Shown: positions 8,601 to 17,213 of the stretch, piece after piece
Numbering within the stretch: position 1 is the first letter of the stretch
Layout of the letters: every line of letters begins with the position of its first letter
Source of the DNA: a virus
Virus record (IMG/VR): IMGVR_UViG_3300029448_000184
Coordinates: 1 to 34,085 of that record
Reading direction: 5' to 3' (one strand)
Length of the DNA: 34,085 nucleotides
Program-made: the position numbers and the translations under genes
Notes under the pieces: generated by a model
What the model was told of the DNA's origin: nothing
Database searches by the model: none
What the model saw: the letters and a program-made list of their open reading frames with translations, nothing else

Positions 8601-10810
8601 TCTTGAAAAACTTTTACAAAAGTATCTATTTCAGCAGTTTTTCCAATTAAAGCTTCTTGCTCTCTAATCATTTTTTGATACTCAATTCGAGCATCTTCAT
8701 TCTTTTCTAACTCTGCGGTTGTATGCATTTCTGCTAAAGCATCAAATTGACTTTCATATTTTTTTAAATATTCTTCTACTGTTTTTGTATCAACTTCTCC
8801 ATCTTTATTTACAAATGTTTGTTCAAATCTTGTTTTATAAACTGCTTTTATTAAAGCTTTATTAAAATTATCGTATGCTTCTTTTCTATCTTTACCTTTT
8901 GCATTAAATTTATCTTCTATTAGTTTTTCAGCTTCTTTAGAATCAATTCCATTTATTTCTAATAATCTTTTATCTTTAACAATAATTGCTTCTTTTTGTC
9001 CTTTTTTACCAAAAAACCCTAATTCTTTTGTTGCTAAATCTAATGCTTCATCTTCGGTATATAGTTGTTTTCCTTCTTTATCTTTTAATTTTATTAAACC
9101 ATCTTTTCTTTGCATTATAGCCTGAAACTCATTATTAGCACTAACCAAGTCAGTTACGAACGCACCGCCACCAAGAAGTGCAACTGCATATTTAGCTTGC
9201 TCCATTGCTTTAAGACCTTCTTCTCCTGCATCAATTAAATCCGTTTGCAACAATGCTTGCATTATTGTTAATTGATTTCCTAAAATTTCTCTATCTTCCT
9301 CTGTTAGTTTCTTGCCTGCTTGCTTACCTATATCCATAATTACTTCTTGAAAACCTTCTTCAAGTAATTCACCAAAATAGTTTAATGTTGCTGTTGTGGT
9401 TGCTTTTGTAGCTGTTGCACCAATAAATCTAGCACCCATTTTTTTAGCTAATTTTCTTGATAATGCTCTTGTCCAATTACCGCCTAATCCTTTCATAGGT
9501 ATAGCACTTGCCATAAATTCTATACCCGCATACGGTAAAGCAATTATATTAGCTAAATCGTCTATCTGCTGAAGTTCTTTTTGAGATATATTTCTAATAT
9601 CTCTATCACCAATTAATGTTGATTTTAAATCACCCGCACCACTTCTTCTCCAGTAATCTAAATTTCTAACCGTTAAACCGTAACGTAAACCTTGTTTAAA
9701 TTGTTTAACTTTTGCAGAGTCAGCTCGTAATAGTTCAGTTGGTTGTATTTTTGTTTTTAAAAGTTTTGGGTCTTTTTTAACTTTTGCTAATTTTTTTAAT
9801 GAACCTGCACGTTTAAAATCTTTTGTAAGCAACATAGGTATAGACATTTCTAATATTGGTGCACCTGTTCTTGTACCCTCCATCCAAACTCGTGTTGCAG
9901 GACTTGCATTTGAAAAGTCACCCGCATAACCAGTAATACTATCTAATTCATTTTTTTGTTTTATTAATTTGTTTAATTCATTAAAAGCAGTTTCTTTTTT
10001 TTGTCCTGTATTGTTTAAAACATTATTATATAATTTATCGTATTCTTGACCAAATCTTACATCAACTAGTCCTTGAGCAAATGTATCACCCCAGTTCATG
10101 CTTCCTTCAATTATTTCTCCTCTTAAATTTTTTTGTCCTACTTTTCCTTCTTGAACTCTTTTTAAATAAGGATTAACTACTAATACATTTCCTGCAAAAT
10201 CAAAAATTTTATTTTGTATTTCTTGTACTTGTGGAGGTAAGTTAAATGGTGACATTTCTTTTATTATTTTTTCATTAGATTGTTTGTTAGATTTTGGTTT
10301 TACAAAAGCAGGTTCATCTTGTTCAACACTATAAAAATATCTTTGTCTAGCAGAACCAATAAAATTTGCTGATTCTTTAGTGTATTCCATTTTCTTTTTA
10401 TTTATAAATTCACCATAATTTATTTCATCATCATCGGATAAACCCATATCATTTCGTATCATTATATCGGCTAATCCACCCTTTATAGGTTTTTTATGTT
10501 GACCGCTTAAAAATAACTCTGATATATATCTGTACTCATCTTCTTCGTCTGAAAATTTATTGTAATAGTCTAATTCTGATTCGTTTAATTTTTCACCAAT
10601 ATTAAAATTAACTATTTGATTTGGTCGAAACGGAGTTTTATCTTCTTGATAATTAATTGGGTCATCATTAAATACATTGCCATCTAATCTAAAATCATTA
10701 AATGCTTGCAATATTTGGTCTTTAGATTTTACTTTTTCATTATCTTTATAAGGATTACCATTTTGTCGAATAAAATTGTAATACTCTGTTCTGTTATAAG
10801 ATGAAAGCAT
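2660..10810 (-). CDS. Giant internal virion/polyvalent protein (gp16 position) with HExxH metallopeptidase-like motif
   Basis: 2716 residues, about twice T7 gp16 (1318), in the gp16 position after gp14- and gp15-like genes. It probably enters the cell with the DNA. Visible parts: hydrophobic patches near residues 430 and 540; long helical, charged stretches from about 600 to 980; HEGFH at 1023-1027 with EEALA about 55 residues later, the zinc-ligand layout of gluzincin peptidases; a SAP-like helix pair at about 1180-1225 (ADMISRAKELGVEGAN); globular regions at about 1270-1450 and 1480-1650; Lys/Glu-rich coiled coil at about 1700-2250; and a C-terminal region from about 2290 typical of phage large polyvalent proteins, with one membrane-type helix near 2548-2570 (WFFLIGTGLAIINLAILAG). 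I see no lytic transglycosylase motif like that of T7 gp16. It starts at ATG 10810 behind AGGTAAATAA. Confidence 0.85.
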   Translation of the reverse strand: MLSSYNRTEYYNFIRQNGNPYKDNEKVKSKDQILQAFNDFRLDGNVFNDDPINYQEDKTPFRPNQIVNFNIGEKLNESELDYYNKFSDEEDEYRYISELFLSGQHKKPIKGGLADIMIRNDMGLSDDDEINYGEFINKKKMEYTKESANFIGSARQRYFYSVEQDEPAFVKPKSNKQSNEKIIKEMSPFNLPPQVQEIQNKIFDFAGNVLVVNPYLKRVQEGKVGQKNLRGEIIEGSMNWGDTFAQGLVDVRFGQEYDKLYNNVLNNTGQKKETAFNELNKLIKQKNELDSITGYAGDFSNASPATRVWMEGTRTGAPILEMSIPMLLTKDFKRAGSLKKLAKVKKDPKLLKTKIQPTELLRADSAKVKQFKQGLRYGLTVRNLDYWRRSGAGDLKSTLIGDRDIRNISQKELQQIDDLANIIALPYAGIEFMASAIPMKGLGGNWTRALSRKLAKKMGARFIGATATKATTTATLNYFGELLEEGFQEVIMDIGKQAGKKLTEEDREILGNQLTIMQALLQTDLIDAGEEGLKAMEQAKYAVALLGGGAFVTDLVSANNEFQAIMQRKDGLIKLKDKEGKQLYTEDEALDLATKELGFFGKKGQKEAIIVKDKRLLEINGIDSKEAEKLIEDKFNAKGKDRKEAYDNFNKALIKAVYKTRFEQTFVNKDGEVDTKTVEEYLKKYESQFDALAEMHTTAELEKNEDARIEYQKMIREQEALIGKTAEIDTFVKVFQDVGLSLTESNELATEFVEARGTKSEEFVRKKILDKLNDFMIKYEGRTGLPYSTIGFLTETDFNNLKNQGVNKKNPVYVRITEYIDTLPNNEKELLKDLPETFLKGVNGDKEAQTQYNQLLSLIRDIDYQKYLQTYNFFDPDFTPPEQVIEEAQTQPLEEVEIDAILAGKYDEIAKKLAEEKNISLQEARQLLIDQYNEQILEQEETAEETEEQKEERINELNNAKNNLAKSLQSVFPEAQIILHETEAEYNKSSEAPNTEGVTIIGADDSLVIHINAEVATPELFVHEGFHASLGALEQLYNNTKGTQDAFEERLKEVFERAKKYLPDDVKDEIDVHLSRYGEAEYKSEEALAKLVEIIAKNYQALPKTEKNLIIKFLEELMDLLGLGNYKDSIFNGGFKIKKNMPKSDKQIINTLNNMAVALSEGLEIKTSDLDVFRPDIENLTKADMISRAKELGVEGANTKAFARKSKEEITKAIRKQFGKRKVRASKQTPEGGRAQVINEVEKNETHYKTPKERIPKKTVKAYKLVRVNEDGKLYPLFANANTPFEEGEWMSAGIGKRKTIKGKEKVVGKGMSSGLAPRAGFHTADVLIASQIGGKAKPSDTKPNYRVSDTIWVEVEVGNDVDWQAEANKRGKGRKAEITETTPQGGHYKYKTNPNMTGEWLVSGEMKITKRLTKLERKEIAEKTGINDLPSLTDLMEMENIKFKDLNKQSQKEFNKTNKKIRFSKARGDFKVPVKEGVNIEDFDGFRVSTTQSDKLLGGYFNQQRFLGGVFYPAITGRIWAATNQTVANNIVKQFEGVEPNDDGYYYLIPIVMGEDTHLSNQTMRKMFFQHFGTALKNNELSRNELVDEIKRVTSLTPFKGKKLTNGKLITEEMNNVTKELLSEDILEKLSNVLSDFNSMDIRKKYISSLLGKGKKAKYPSIGTIEEFVDLYKDPILDDVPLAGAVSMIRFKGKPKAVATDPKDGDYHESYPFHVETDGEVEVLFFDTTQDILQIIPEFTKADGTTFNVSETIEKLRNKNRSAKQIRTDIGKETHVPAQYNAVLRTKDRLELPEDVAIEPKVVKKIRLKKKQLSENEQKILAEFIEAIKESRIADPSILAQRASPESITKRDLDLTLQGFNRFNPNDEKGQQIFANDVIAVQKSYTYKNLESYVKTQFTYLEQGRKLLYNHLDLIKVGLHKSKLENMLNDLDAQILEETKKGNIIAVDILQDKADEKLRDLDATVAVAKALNTASGTTLRYVGLTKSNLKYYSLSSVLSRAQRNLGDQKLTKEDRKFIKDVTTDLARLEKEVDGLTEGETELRTADLEANAKRYVKIIRGKLKLTESGKRKKNEILKDIRDNKKALRELGLLVKEDVTIRPSIRDDLNITPEIKKAILDLSRDYIALGETTLEGLVKKLTVDLPQFGRTDILNILGNRTESTVKKEINTLKEMLVELRKQARLTAVLEDLLINIQDNPKKRKPDSEEVARLKKEIKIAKSEKAIYENEQLYNTIAIIEAHINEFTSGKSNDKSAEERLQSALDRLRELNRLIRTEEKIQQLDEMLKMQPSIAIDIIEDRKRKPKEIESKELERKLIELSAKKAELNNRLYNYQLRRNKGSFLAREIVGIPRALLATADMSYALRQGLIVSIANPRLAAKTFGQAFQAFFSEDKARLIDERIKRSDMQPIRDQYGLYLSSMDGALDAREEVFMTNFLKKFDIIPNFGGIVSASERNMVTGLNLLRTGLFDDFVNKHPDAPPEALEAYANYINVCTGRGSLKQFSGAAEALSYAFFSPRFAVSRVQAPFTAAAIVVGNKGEYAGLRKEVARQWFFLIGTGLAIINLAILAGAEGEDDPEDTDFGKIQLGSQRWDIFGGLVQPARIMALAVKSVYAGFDEDVEVDKDAYKELTKFIEYKFNPVVNITRELITQKDSFTGQDIDFTNPEDLKEQALSTFMPIVVQTFFDAAEEDLNAVETGMSVVPEIFGVSSGIYSNY

Positions 10811-10814
10811 TTAT

Positions 10815-12518
10815 TTACCTATTTTTTTTACCCGCAGGCAAAGCACGTTTTTTGTATATTAAATTATTGTTTTCTCTTTCTTGCAATATTCCAACAAATT
10901 CTGAATCATCAAATTGACTGTTTTTTACATCACTTCCGTAATATTTATCCATTAATTCTTTTGTTACATTTTTTGTTATTGGTTTTAATGCTTTAGTAAC
11001 AGCTTCTATAACATCATCTTTATAGTCAAAATATTTAAGTTTACCGTCTTTTTTAGTAACTTGTATACCTGTATTTTTATTATCTTCAATTACCTCTAAA
11101 GCATTATTTACCGTTTCCATTGCTGTTACAATTCCATCTAATTTTTTACTTATAGATATATTCGATGTATTTTTAATTGTTTCTAAAAAAGTTACCATAG
11201 CAAAATTTTCTACTTCATTAAATGAATTAGCTTCAAGTTTAACAGCACCCTCTTGTTCAGAAAATCTCATAGCAAATATATTATTTTTATTTTCATCACC
11301 CATTACTTTAAATAAAGGAGCGGTAACCCTTTCTATCATATTATTGCTCATTAATGGATTACCCTCTGCATCAGTAGCGGTTAATAAATTTGTAAGCATT
11401 TTTAAATCATCTTGAAAGTTTTGAGATTTACCTTTTCCATCCACTCCTTTTCCAAGTAAAACATTTGTTACAGCTACTGTTATATCTCCCTCGTATGTAC
11501 CTGTTTGGTTTATAATGCCATCAGGAATATCTTTTATTTCATTGTATTTTTTTTCTTTTTTTCCATCTTCAGTAATAGATGTTTCTATTGTATACAATTT
11601 AGAATCTGAATTTATAACAACACCACTTACTTCCATATCTTTAAGAGCTAATCTATTTTTATAATGTGTTTTAGTATTATTATCTGCTCCAGAGTTTTCT
11701 ATTATACTTTCTGTTAATAAATTATCTGTTAACATTTTATTAAATTCAGGTACATTTTGTGTTGCAACAGTAGAAAAATATTTACTATTTAAAGAACGAA
11801 ACTGCACTTCTAACTGTTGACGCTGTGAAAAATTAATTTTAGTGTTATCAGTTTTTAATGCTTCTTCTTGTAAAGCGTCTAGCAATTTTTTATTACCATC
11901 TATAGCTAATTTTTGTCCTTTATTTAAATAATAACTGTAGTATCCTTGAGTTTTATATTTTTCTTTTTCTATAGGAGAAATTGGTAATTTATCTATTTCA
12001 GCATCAGCTTCTTCATGTTTATCTTCTAATCTTAATTTATCAGATTTTTGAACAATAGATATTATATTTTTTTCTAATTTAATTTTTTCTAATGATATAA
12101 ACTCTCTTTTTTTATTTTCGCTTTTGTATTCATTCCAATCATTTTGCATTTCTCGTGTTACTACAACATCATTTTCTTGTGCCCATGTTTTAAAATTATT
12201 ATCTGCAAAATCATTACTAGTTAAATGTTCATATATTTCATCTTCGGTTTTACCCTCACTTTGAACTCTTTTTCTTTCTTCTTCTCTTTTAAATGTAAAA
12301 TCGTCTTCCCATAAGGCATATTTACTTTTATCAGCATTAGTTTTTAATTCTATTTTTTGATTTAAAAATTCTTGACTTAGTCCAACTGCTGACGACATTA
12401 AGTTATAATCACTAGATGCTTCTGCTCCCGCTAAAGAAATACTTTCTGAGCCATCAATGGTTACTCCTTGTGCTGTATTTACATTTGCTTGTTGTGTATA
12501 TAATGGTATTTTTGGCAT
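10815..12518 (-). CDS. Internal virion protein, gp15-like position
   Basis: 567 residues, mostly helical and charged, beginning MPKIPLYTQQANVNTAQG. The N-terminal PLYTQQ-type segment followed by a long helical body is usual for the middle core (ejection) protein of T7-like phages. The rest has Lys/Glu/Asn-rich helices without membrane segments. It starts at an ATG sharing one base with the gp14-like stop (TAATG) and ends five bases before the giant gene. The three form one translational unit. Identification as the gp15 analogue rests on order, size (T7 gp15 is 747) and composition rather than a diagnostic motif. Confidence 0.7.
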   Translation of the reverse strand: MPKIPLYTQQANVNTAQGVTIDGSESISLAGAEASSDYNLMSSAVGLSQEFLNQKIELKTNADKSKYALWEDDFTFKREEERKRVQSEGKTEDEIYEHLTSNDFADNNFKTWAQENDVVVTREMQNDWNEYKSENKKREFISLEKIKLEKNIISIVQKSDKLRLEDKHEEADAEIDKLPISPIEKEKYKTQGYYSYYLNKGQKLAIDGNKKLLDALQEEALKTDNTKINFSQRQQLEVQFRSLNSKYFSTVATQNVPEFNKMLTDNLLTESIIENSGADNNTKTHYKNRLALKDMEVSGVVINSDSKLYTIETSITEDGKKEKKYNEIKDIPDGIINQTGTYEGDITVAVTNVLLGKGVDGKGKSQNFQDDLKMLTNLLTATDAEGNPLMSNNMIERVTAPLFKVMGDENKNNIFAMRFSEQEGAVKLEANSFNEVENFAMVTFLETIKNTSNISISKKLDGIVTAMETVNNALEVIEDNKNTGIQVTKKDGKLKYFDYKDDVIEAVTKALKPITKNVTKELMDKYYGSDVKNSQFDDSEFVGILQERENNNLIYKKRALPAGKKNR

Positions 12519-13102
12519 TATGTCATCATCCCCGCTTGTCCTATATTTATATCACCTTTATATCCTGAACTTTTTTTAGGACTAAAAAAACTTTTTATTT
12601 TTCCAAACTCTCCCGCTTCATAGGCTTTAAATCCACTTGTCATAGCCCCACTAAATCCACTTAATAAAGATGATTGAGCGGCTTGTTTAGCTTCAAATCT
12701 AGCTTGTCTTGCTTGTATTTCACCTTCCCATTTTATAGCTTTACTTTGTTGCTTTTTAGTATCTATTTGTAATTGTCTATTTCTTCTAGCATTTAAAATA
12801 TCCATTTGCATATTACTAGCGGACTCTAGCATAACATCCATAGTAGTGCCACTCATTTGTGCACCAGATTTAACTATAGCTGTTTGTGTTTCACTTAATG
12901 CTCGTCTTTTTTGTTTGTAAGCCTGACTTGTTTCATAATCCATAGACTGAGCAATACTTTTAGCTTCCATATTTTTAACAGATGCATTGTATGCCGCCAT
13001 TGCTCTAGCTTGTTTTGCTTTTGCTTTACCCGCCGCTTTTGCACTTCTAGCACCTAAAAATCCTTGTGCTAAACTTAATCCTGCTGATACTAAATTTAAC
13101 AT
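12518..13102 (-). CDS. Internal virion protein, gp14-like
   Basis: 194 residues from the ATG at 13102, which shares its A with the stop of the nozzle gene and has GGAGAAAATATA in front. A longer in-frame reading to 13144 has no such site and would overlap 43 bases, so I reject it. The protein starts with a hydrophobic, glycine-rich helix (LVSAGLSLAQGFLGARSAKAAG), then a long Ala/Gln/Lys-rich helix, and ends with SLLSGFSGAMTSGFKAYEAG. This is the pattern of T7 gp14-type inner core proteins, which go into the outer membrane on ejection. Neighbours on both sides (nozzle and gp15-like) support this. Confidence 0.82.
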   Translation of the reverse strand: MLNLVSAGLSLAQGFLGARSAKAAGKAKAKQARAMAAYNASVKNMEAKSIAQSMDYETSQAYKQKRRALSETQTAIVKSGAQMSGTTMDVMLESASNMQMDILNARRNRQLQIDTKKQQSKAIKWEGEIQARQARFEAKQAAQSSLLSGFSGAMTSGFKAYEAGEFGKIKSFFSPKKSSGYKGDINIGQAGMMT

Positions 13103-16100
13103 TATATTTTCTCCACGTTTGCTATCATTGCTAATACAGTACAAGGTTGTGGTTCATCTTGAACAACATAAATTGTTTGTAAAAATTCATTTGCATTGCT
13201 TAACCATACTTCAGCATCCTCTGTATTTAAAGCGGAATTACTTGTAAATATAACAGGGTCTGTATTTGTTTCTGTTTGTCCTGTTTTAGCAGATAGTGTA
13301 TCTTTAAATCTTATAGTGGCTTTTTGTATAGGTTTTTTAGAACCTAGTGTTGCTTCAGATTGAATATATAATGGTGCTAATGTTGATGTAAATGGTTTAC
13401 CTACAACTATAGTATATGTTCCATTAGCTAAATTAGCTCCGCTAGCATCTTTAATAGAAGCTACAGTTAAAGAGCCATTAGAACCAACTGTGTATGTACC
13501 TGTTTGCAGTACACCATTTACTTTTACACTAACTGTATCACTAGCAAATTGGTCTAATTCATTTGCAGAAAAACTAGCACTTTGACTAGATACTGCTTTA
13601 CTAGCTGTTGTATAATTATCTAATCCATTATATTCTGTAGTATATGTTGTACCCCAATTTCTTGAATCTAATTTTACATAACATCTTTCATTGTTTTCTT
13701 TTTTAACAATAACATAAACACAATCTTCTCCTGTGGCTGTAGGTAATACTGATACAGATTCACATACTGTATTTGTTTCAGATGTAACAGCTAACCTTGT
13801 ATTATCACTAGATATAATAGATAAAAATCCTTTTGTTGCAGGAGTTGTTTCTGTAATAGTTACAATGTTTGCCGCAGGATTAGCTACAGTAAAATCTGCA
13901 TGTGTATTTATAGCAGTAAAAATATTATCAGCAGTTACATCATTACTTGTATTAGGTCTCCAATTTAAAGAAGTTGAAGGAGAGCTTGCACCAACGGTTT
14001 CAGAAGTAAACGTTACAGTAGTACCATCTGATTTAGTAAGAGCTAATGTAGTTCCTACTGCTATATTAGCATAATCAGTTACAGTTATAGTAGCCGTTCC
14101 GCTTCTACCACCTAATATGTGTCTATGCCATCCAAATGTTTCTGTTTCTTTTTCATATGTAAGACCTAATAATGTACCATCATTTCTTACTGCCCATATA
14201 ATTGTTTCGGGTTGTGTTTGTACTGCAAACTGCAATATACCACCTTCTGTAATATGGTCTGCTATTGATGTTAAATCTGATGCTAAGAATACACCTTTAG
14301 TATTTTGGTCTATCCACTCTCTTAATTTAGTACCTTGACGCATTGCAAATAATATAGAAGCATTTACTAATGTTCCTTGTATTTTATTAGAACCATAATT
14401 ACTTTTACGTTTAATATTAAACTGTGTTGGTGTAACAGCAAGTTGGTCTGAACCTGAACCCAAAGACCATTCATTTGAGCTTGTACCTATAACTAAACTA
14501 GAAGATGGACACAACCATCTTATTTCATCTATTGTATTAGAATTAATAGTTAAACGCATAGAATCTGTTGCGTTTACACCTGTTTGAAAATTATCTAAAT
14601 CATTACTTCTACTTAACCATAATGTATTAGGATTACTATCTGTACCACCAAAACATAATCTACTTTCATATATAGCTACAGAGTGTGGGTATCCTCTGTG
14701 GTCTGAATATGCAGCTTCTATAAGGCTTAGTTTTTCAGGAAATCTTTGTACCCACGCACCATTACTTAACCATGTTGAAAAATCATCTGAAGATGAATTA
14801 TGAGCTGTTACTGCTTCATAATATCTATTACCACCTTGATATGAAAATTCTATAATTTTTCCATTATCTTGAATTGCATACAAAAGTTTATTTGCAGAAT
14901 CATATCCTGTGCCTCTTAATGTTACATCACCACTATTCCCTATATCTAAATTTATAGATAAACTAGCTATATTTGAATCATAAACATCCCATTGGTCTAA
15001 GGCATCATTTAATGCATATAGCTGACCATCTATAGAAGTCCAATCCATAAATACTCTTCTATCTGCTGTTTGACCACCATATGTAGAAGTTCCAACCTGT
15101 TCTTCATGCCAAAAATCACCTGAAGTACCTTGATTTATATTTCCTGCACGATTATCACCACCTGTTGCATTTTTACCTAAAACTGTAGAAATTAAACTAC
15201 CTGATGAATCTATTTTAGAAGTTTGTATTTTAACTTGAAACTTTCCTGAACTACTACCACCAAGACTAATAGCTTTATGCGTTGTAGCATACAAATGCGT
15301 TCCATCATTACCTAATCCATAACTAAATAAATGAGTACTATATGCACTATAATTTCCTGATGTTTCAGGAAAGGTATAAAATGTAGATTCATAACCACCT
15401 GTAAGACTATATTTATATATAGCACAACTATTACCTGCATCAGAAAAATAAATTTTATTAGCATAATAAGCATAATCTTGATTAAAAGTTCCTATACCAC
15501 CAATAACATAAAGTTTGTCATTATAATAAGTAATATCTGATGCTCTTGTTACAAGCGTTGTAGATAAATTAAAATTACCATCATGGTTATATGCAAGCCC
15601 ACTTGCACCTCCATTAGCTATTGTATACTTATGAATTGTTTGTGTACCACTATCTGCTCCTAATGCATATTGAGTAGTTAAAACCCATAGCTTTGCATTT
15701 CCATAAGCCATTCCTACAACATTAGTTAATGCAGAATTACTACTATCCTTTAATTGTACAAATTTATCATCATCACCTCCTGAGGAAGGATTTGTTGCGG
15801 ATAAAGAACCATCAAATTTAAGTTTTTTTCCTTTTAGAAATGGAGTATTTGCCGCCCAAATAGCTCCATAGTCTGTTATCGTATATGCTATAGGTGTTTC
15901 TAATGTAGCAGTTGCTGTAGCTACTCCTGATGTTGTTGATGCACCTAAACCTACTGCTGTTATTAAACATAATCCATATATATAAGGGTCTTCTGCTTTT
16001 AACTCCCAACTGACTTGTCTATAATCATTTAAAGTAGAATATGTTGTTACTACTCTATAATAAACTTGTAATAATGCACCTATAGGTTCAGGTTCTGTAC

Positions 16101-17205
16101 TAGCAAATGTATAATTTTTACTTAATGTTTGAAAAGAAATATCGCCTGAATCATCCATACTTGAATCTATTGGCATGTGTCCATTATCGCCAATAACAAC
16201 ATATTCCTCGTATGTATCTCCACCATCTAAACTTCTTAATACAGTTACTCTGCCTCTCCAATTTCCTTTTGTTTCTATTGACCAATTAGAACCACCCATA
16301 TTAATTGGTTCTGATTTTAAAAAAGATGCTGTTGATATAGCTTGTTGTTGTATATTAGCTGTTACAGTATCAGTTGAAGGGTCGGATGGCATTGTATATG
16401 TAAAACTATTAGCATCAGGTACACTAGCTACAGTAAAAGTACCATCATAACTTGCACCATCATAACTTGCACCTGATACAACAAATGAAGAACCTACTGC
16501 AAAAGGATGATTATCATAGGCTACTGTAGCTGTTGTTCCACTAGATGTTATTGTTTGATTAATCGTTGCAGATGTACTAATTCCCGCATTACTATCATGT
16601 GAAATTGAATTATTTATATCTCTTGGTTGTTTAATTAAAAATTTTGCACCAACATGATTTGAATAAAAATAATTACCATTAGCTGTTATAGATATAGAAC
16701 TACCTTTAGTTGTACTACCTGTTATAGAAAATGTTCTATCGGGGTCTTCATCAAGTAATGGAGGTACTTTATAAGTTAATATATTTAAAGTCCAATTAGT
16801 ATCTCCTACTCTTGATAATTTTTCTACTGCATGATTTGGATGTGCAATAAATACAATATCAGCAGATTGTGTTAGTTTTAAATCATATAGTTCTGTTTCT
16901 AAATATGATGTAGTAATTGTAGCTTTTAAAGTTTCATTACTATATATACCTAAACTTTTATCAGTAAATATTAATGTATATGCGTTTTCATTATTAAAAA
17001 CAAATGAATAAGAAACTGCTTTAGCATTATCAGATACTGTTGATAAATATTTTGTAGCAGGTCTTCTTTCTACACCACCTGCTTGCATAGGAATAAAGTT
17101 TTCTAGTTTAATACAAGATTTATTATATAATGTAGAATCAAAACGTGCATGGGTATTAGGACTTACTTCTCCACCATTAAAAGCATTTATAACTTTTTTA
17201 GCCAT
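13102..17205 (-). CDS. Tail nozzle protein (tail tubular protein B, T7 gp12-like), enlarged by inserted domains
   Basis: 1367 residues against 794 for T7 gp12. The N terminus (INAFNGGEVSP, then LENFIPMQAGGVERRP) and the LCFGGTDSNPNTLWLSRSND segment near residue 840 are hallmarks of gp12-type nozzles. The C terminus (PLYIQSEATLGSKKPIQKA, PCTVLAMIANVEKI) also fits. Insertions visible: an Ig-like or similar beta domain at about 190-295 (HPFAVGSSFVVSGASYDG); a block at about 495-800 with repeated strand pairs such as YYNDKLYVIGG, DGTHLYATTH and DGQLYALND, like propeller blades; and a further beta domain at about 1025-1140 of a type common in phage tail proteins. Strong AGGAGGG ribosome site; start ATG at 17205. 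It closes the tail and sits directly after the gp11-like gene. Confidence 0.92.
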   Translation of the reverse strand: MAKKVINAFNGGEVSPNTHARFDSTLYNKSCIKLENFIPMQAGGVERRPATKYLSTVSDNAKAVSYSFVFNNENAYTLIFTDKSLGIYSNETLKATITTSYLETELYDLKLTQSADIVFIAHPNHAVEKLSRVGDTNWTLNILTYKVPPLLDEDPDRTFSITGSTTKGSSISITANGNYFYSNHVGAKFLIKQPRDINNSISHDSNAGISTSATINQTITSSGTTATVAYDNHPFAVGSSFVVSGASYDGASYDGTFTVASVPDANSFTYTMPSDPSTDTVTANIQQQAISTASFLKSEPINMGGSNWSIETKGNWRGRVTVLRSLDGGDTYEEYVVIGDNGHMPIDSSMDDSGDISFQTLSKNYTFASTEPEPIGALLQVYYRVVTTYSTLNDYRQVSWELKAEDPYIYGLCLITAVGLGASTTSGVATATATLETPIAYTITDYGAIWAANTPFLKGKKLKFDGSLSATNPSSGGDDDKFVQLKDSSNSALTNVVGMAYGNAKLWVLTTQYALGADSGTQTIHKYTIANGGASGLAYNHDGNFNLSTTLVTRASDITYYNDKLYVIGGIGTFNQDYAYYANKIYFSDAGNSCAIYKYSLTGGYESTFYTFPETSGNYSAYSTHLFSYGLGNDGTHLYATTHKAISLGGSSSGKFQVKIQTSKIDSSGSLISTVLGKNATGGDNRAGNINQGTSGDFWHEEQVGTSTYGGQTADRRVFMDWTSIDGQLYALNDALDQWDVYDSNIASLSINLDIGNSGDVTLRGTGYDSANKLLYAIQDNGKIIEFSYQGGNRYYEAVTAHNSSSDDFSTWLSNGAWVQRFPEKLSLIEAAYSDHRGYPHSVAIYESRLCFGGTDSNPNTLWLSRSNDLDNFQTGVNATDSMRLTINSNTIDEIRWLCPSSSLVIGTSSNEWSLGSGSDQLAVTPTQFNIKRKSNYGSNKIQGTLVNASILFAMRQGTKLREWIDQNTKGVFLASDLTSIADHITEGGILQFAVQTQPETIIWAVRNDGTLLGLTYEKETETFGWHRHILGGRSGTATITVTDYANIAVGTTLALTKSDGTTVTFTSETVGASSPSTSLNWRPNTSNDVTADNIFTAINTHADFTVANPAANIVTITETTPATKGFLSIISSDNTRLAVTSETNTVCESVSVLPTATGEDCVYVIVKKENNERCYVKLDSRNWGTTYTTEYNGLDNYTTASKAVSSQSASFSANELDQFASDTVSVKVNGVLQTGTYTVGSNGSLTVASIKDASGANLANGTYTIVVGKPFTSTLAPLYIQSEATLGSKKPIQKATIRFKDTLSAKTGQTETNTDPVIFTSNSALNTEDAEVWLSNANEFLQTIYVVQDEPQPCTVLAMIANVEKI
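16441..16470 (-). repeat. 15-base tandem duplication inside the nozzle gene
   Basis: ACCATCATAACTTGC occurs twice back to back (16441-16455 and 16456-16470), followed by ACC of a third copy. In the coding frame it doubles the pentapeptide ASYDG in a surface loop of the inserted beta domain. The copies are identical, so the duplication is probably recent. Confidence 0.9.
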
Positions 17206-17213
17206 AAACCCTC

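Noticed and set aside
13103-13144. Longer reading of the gp14-like protein
   Set aside because: It would overlap the nozzle gene by 43 bases and has no ribosome site. The ATG at 13102 has GGAGAAAA in front and a one-base stop-start overlap.
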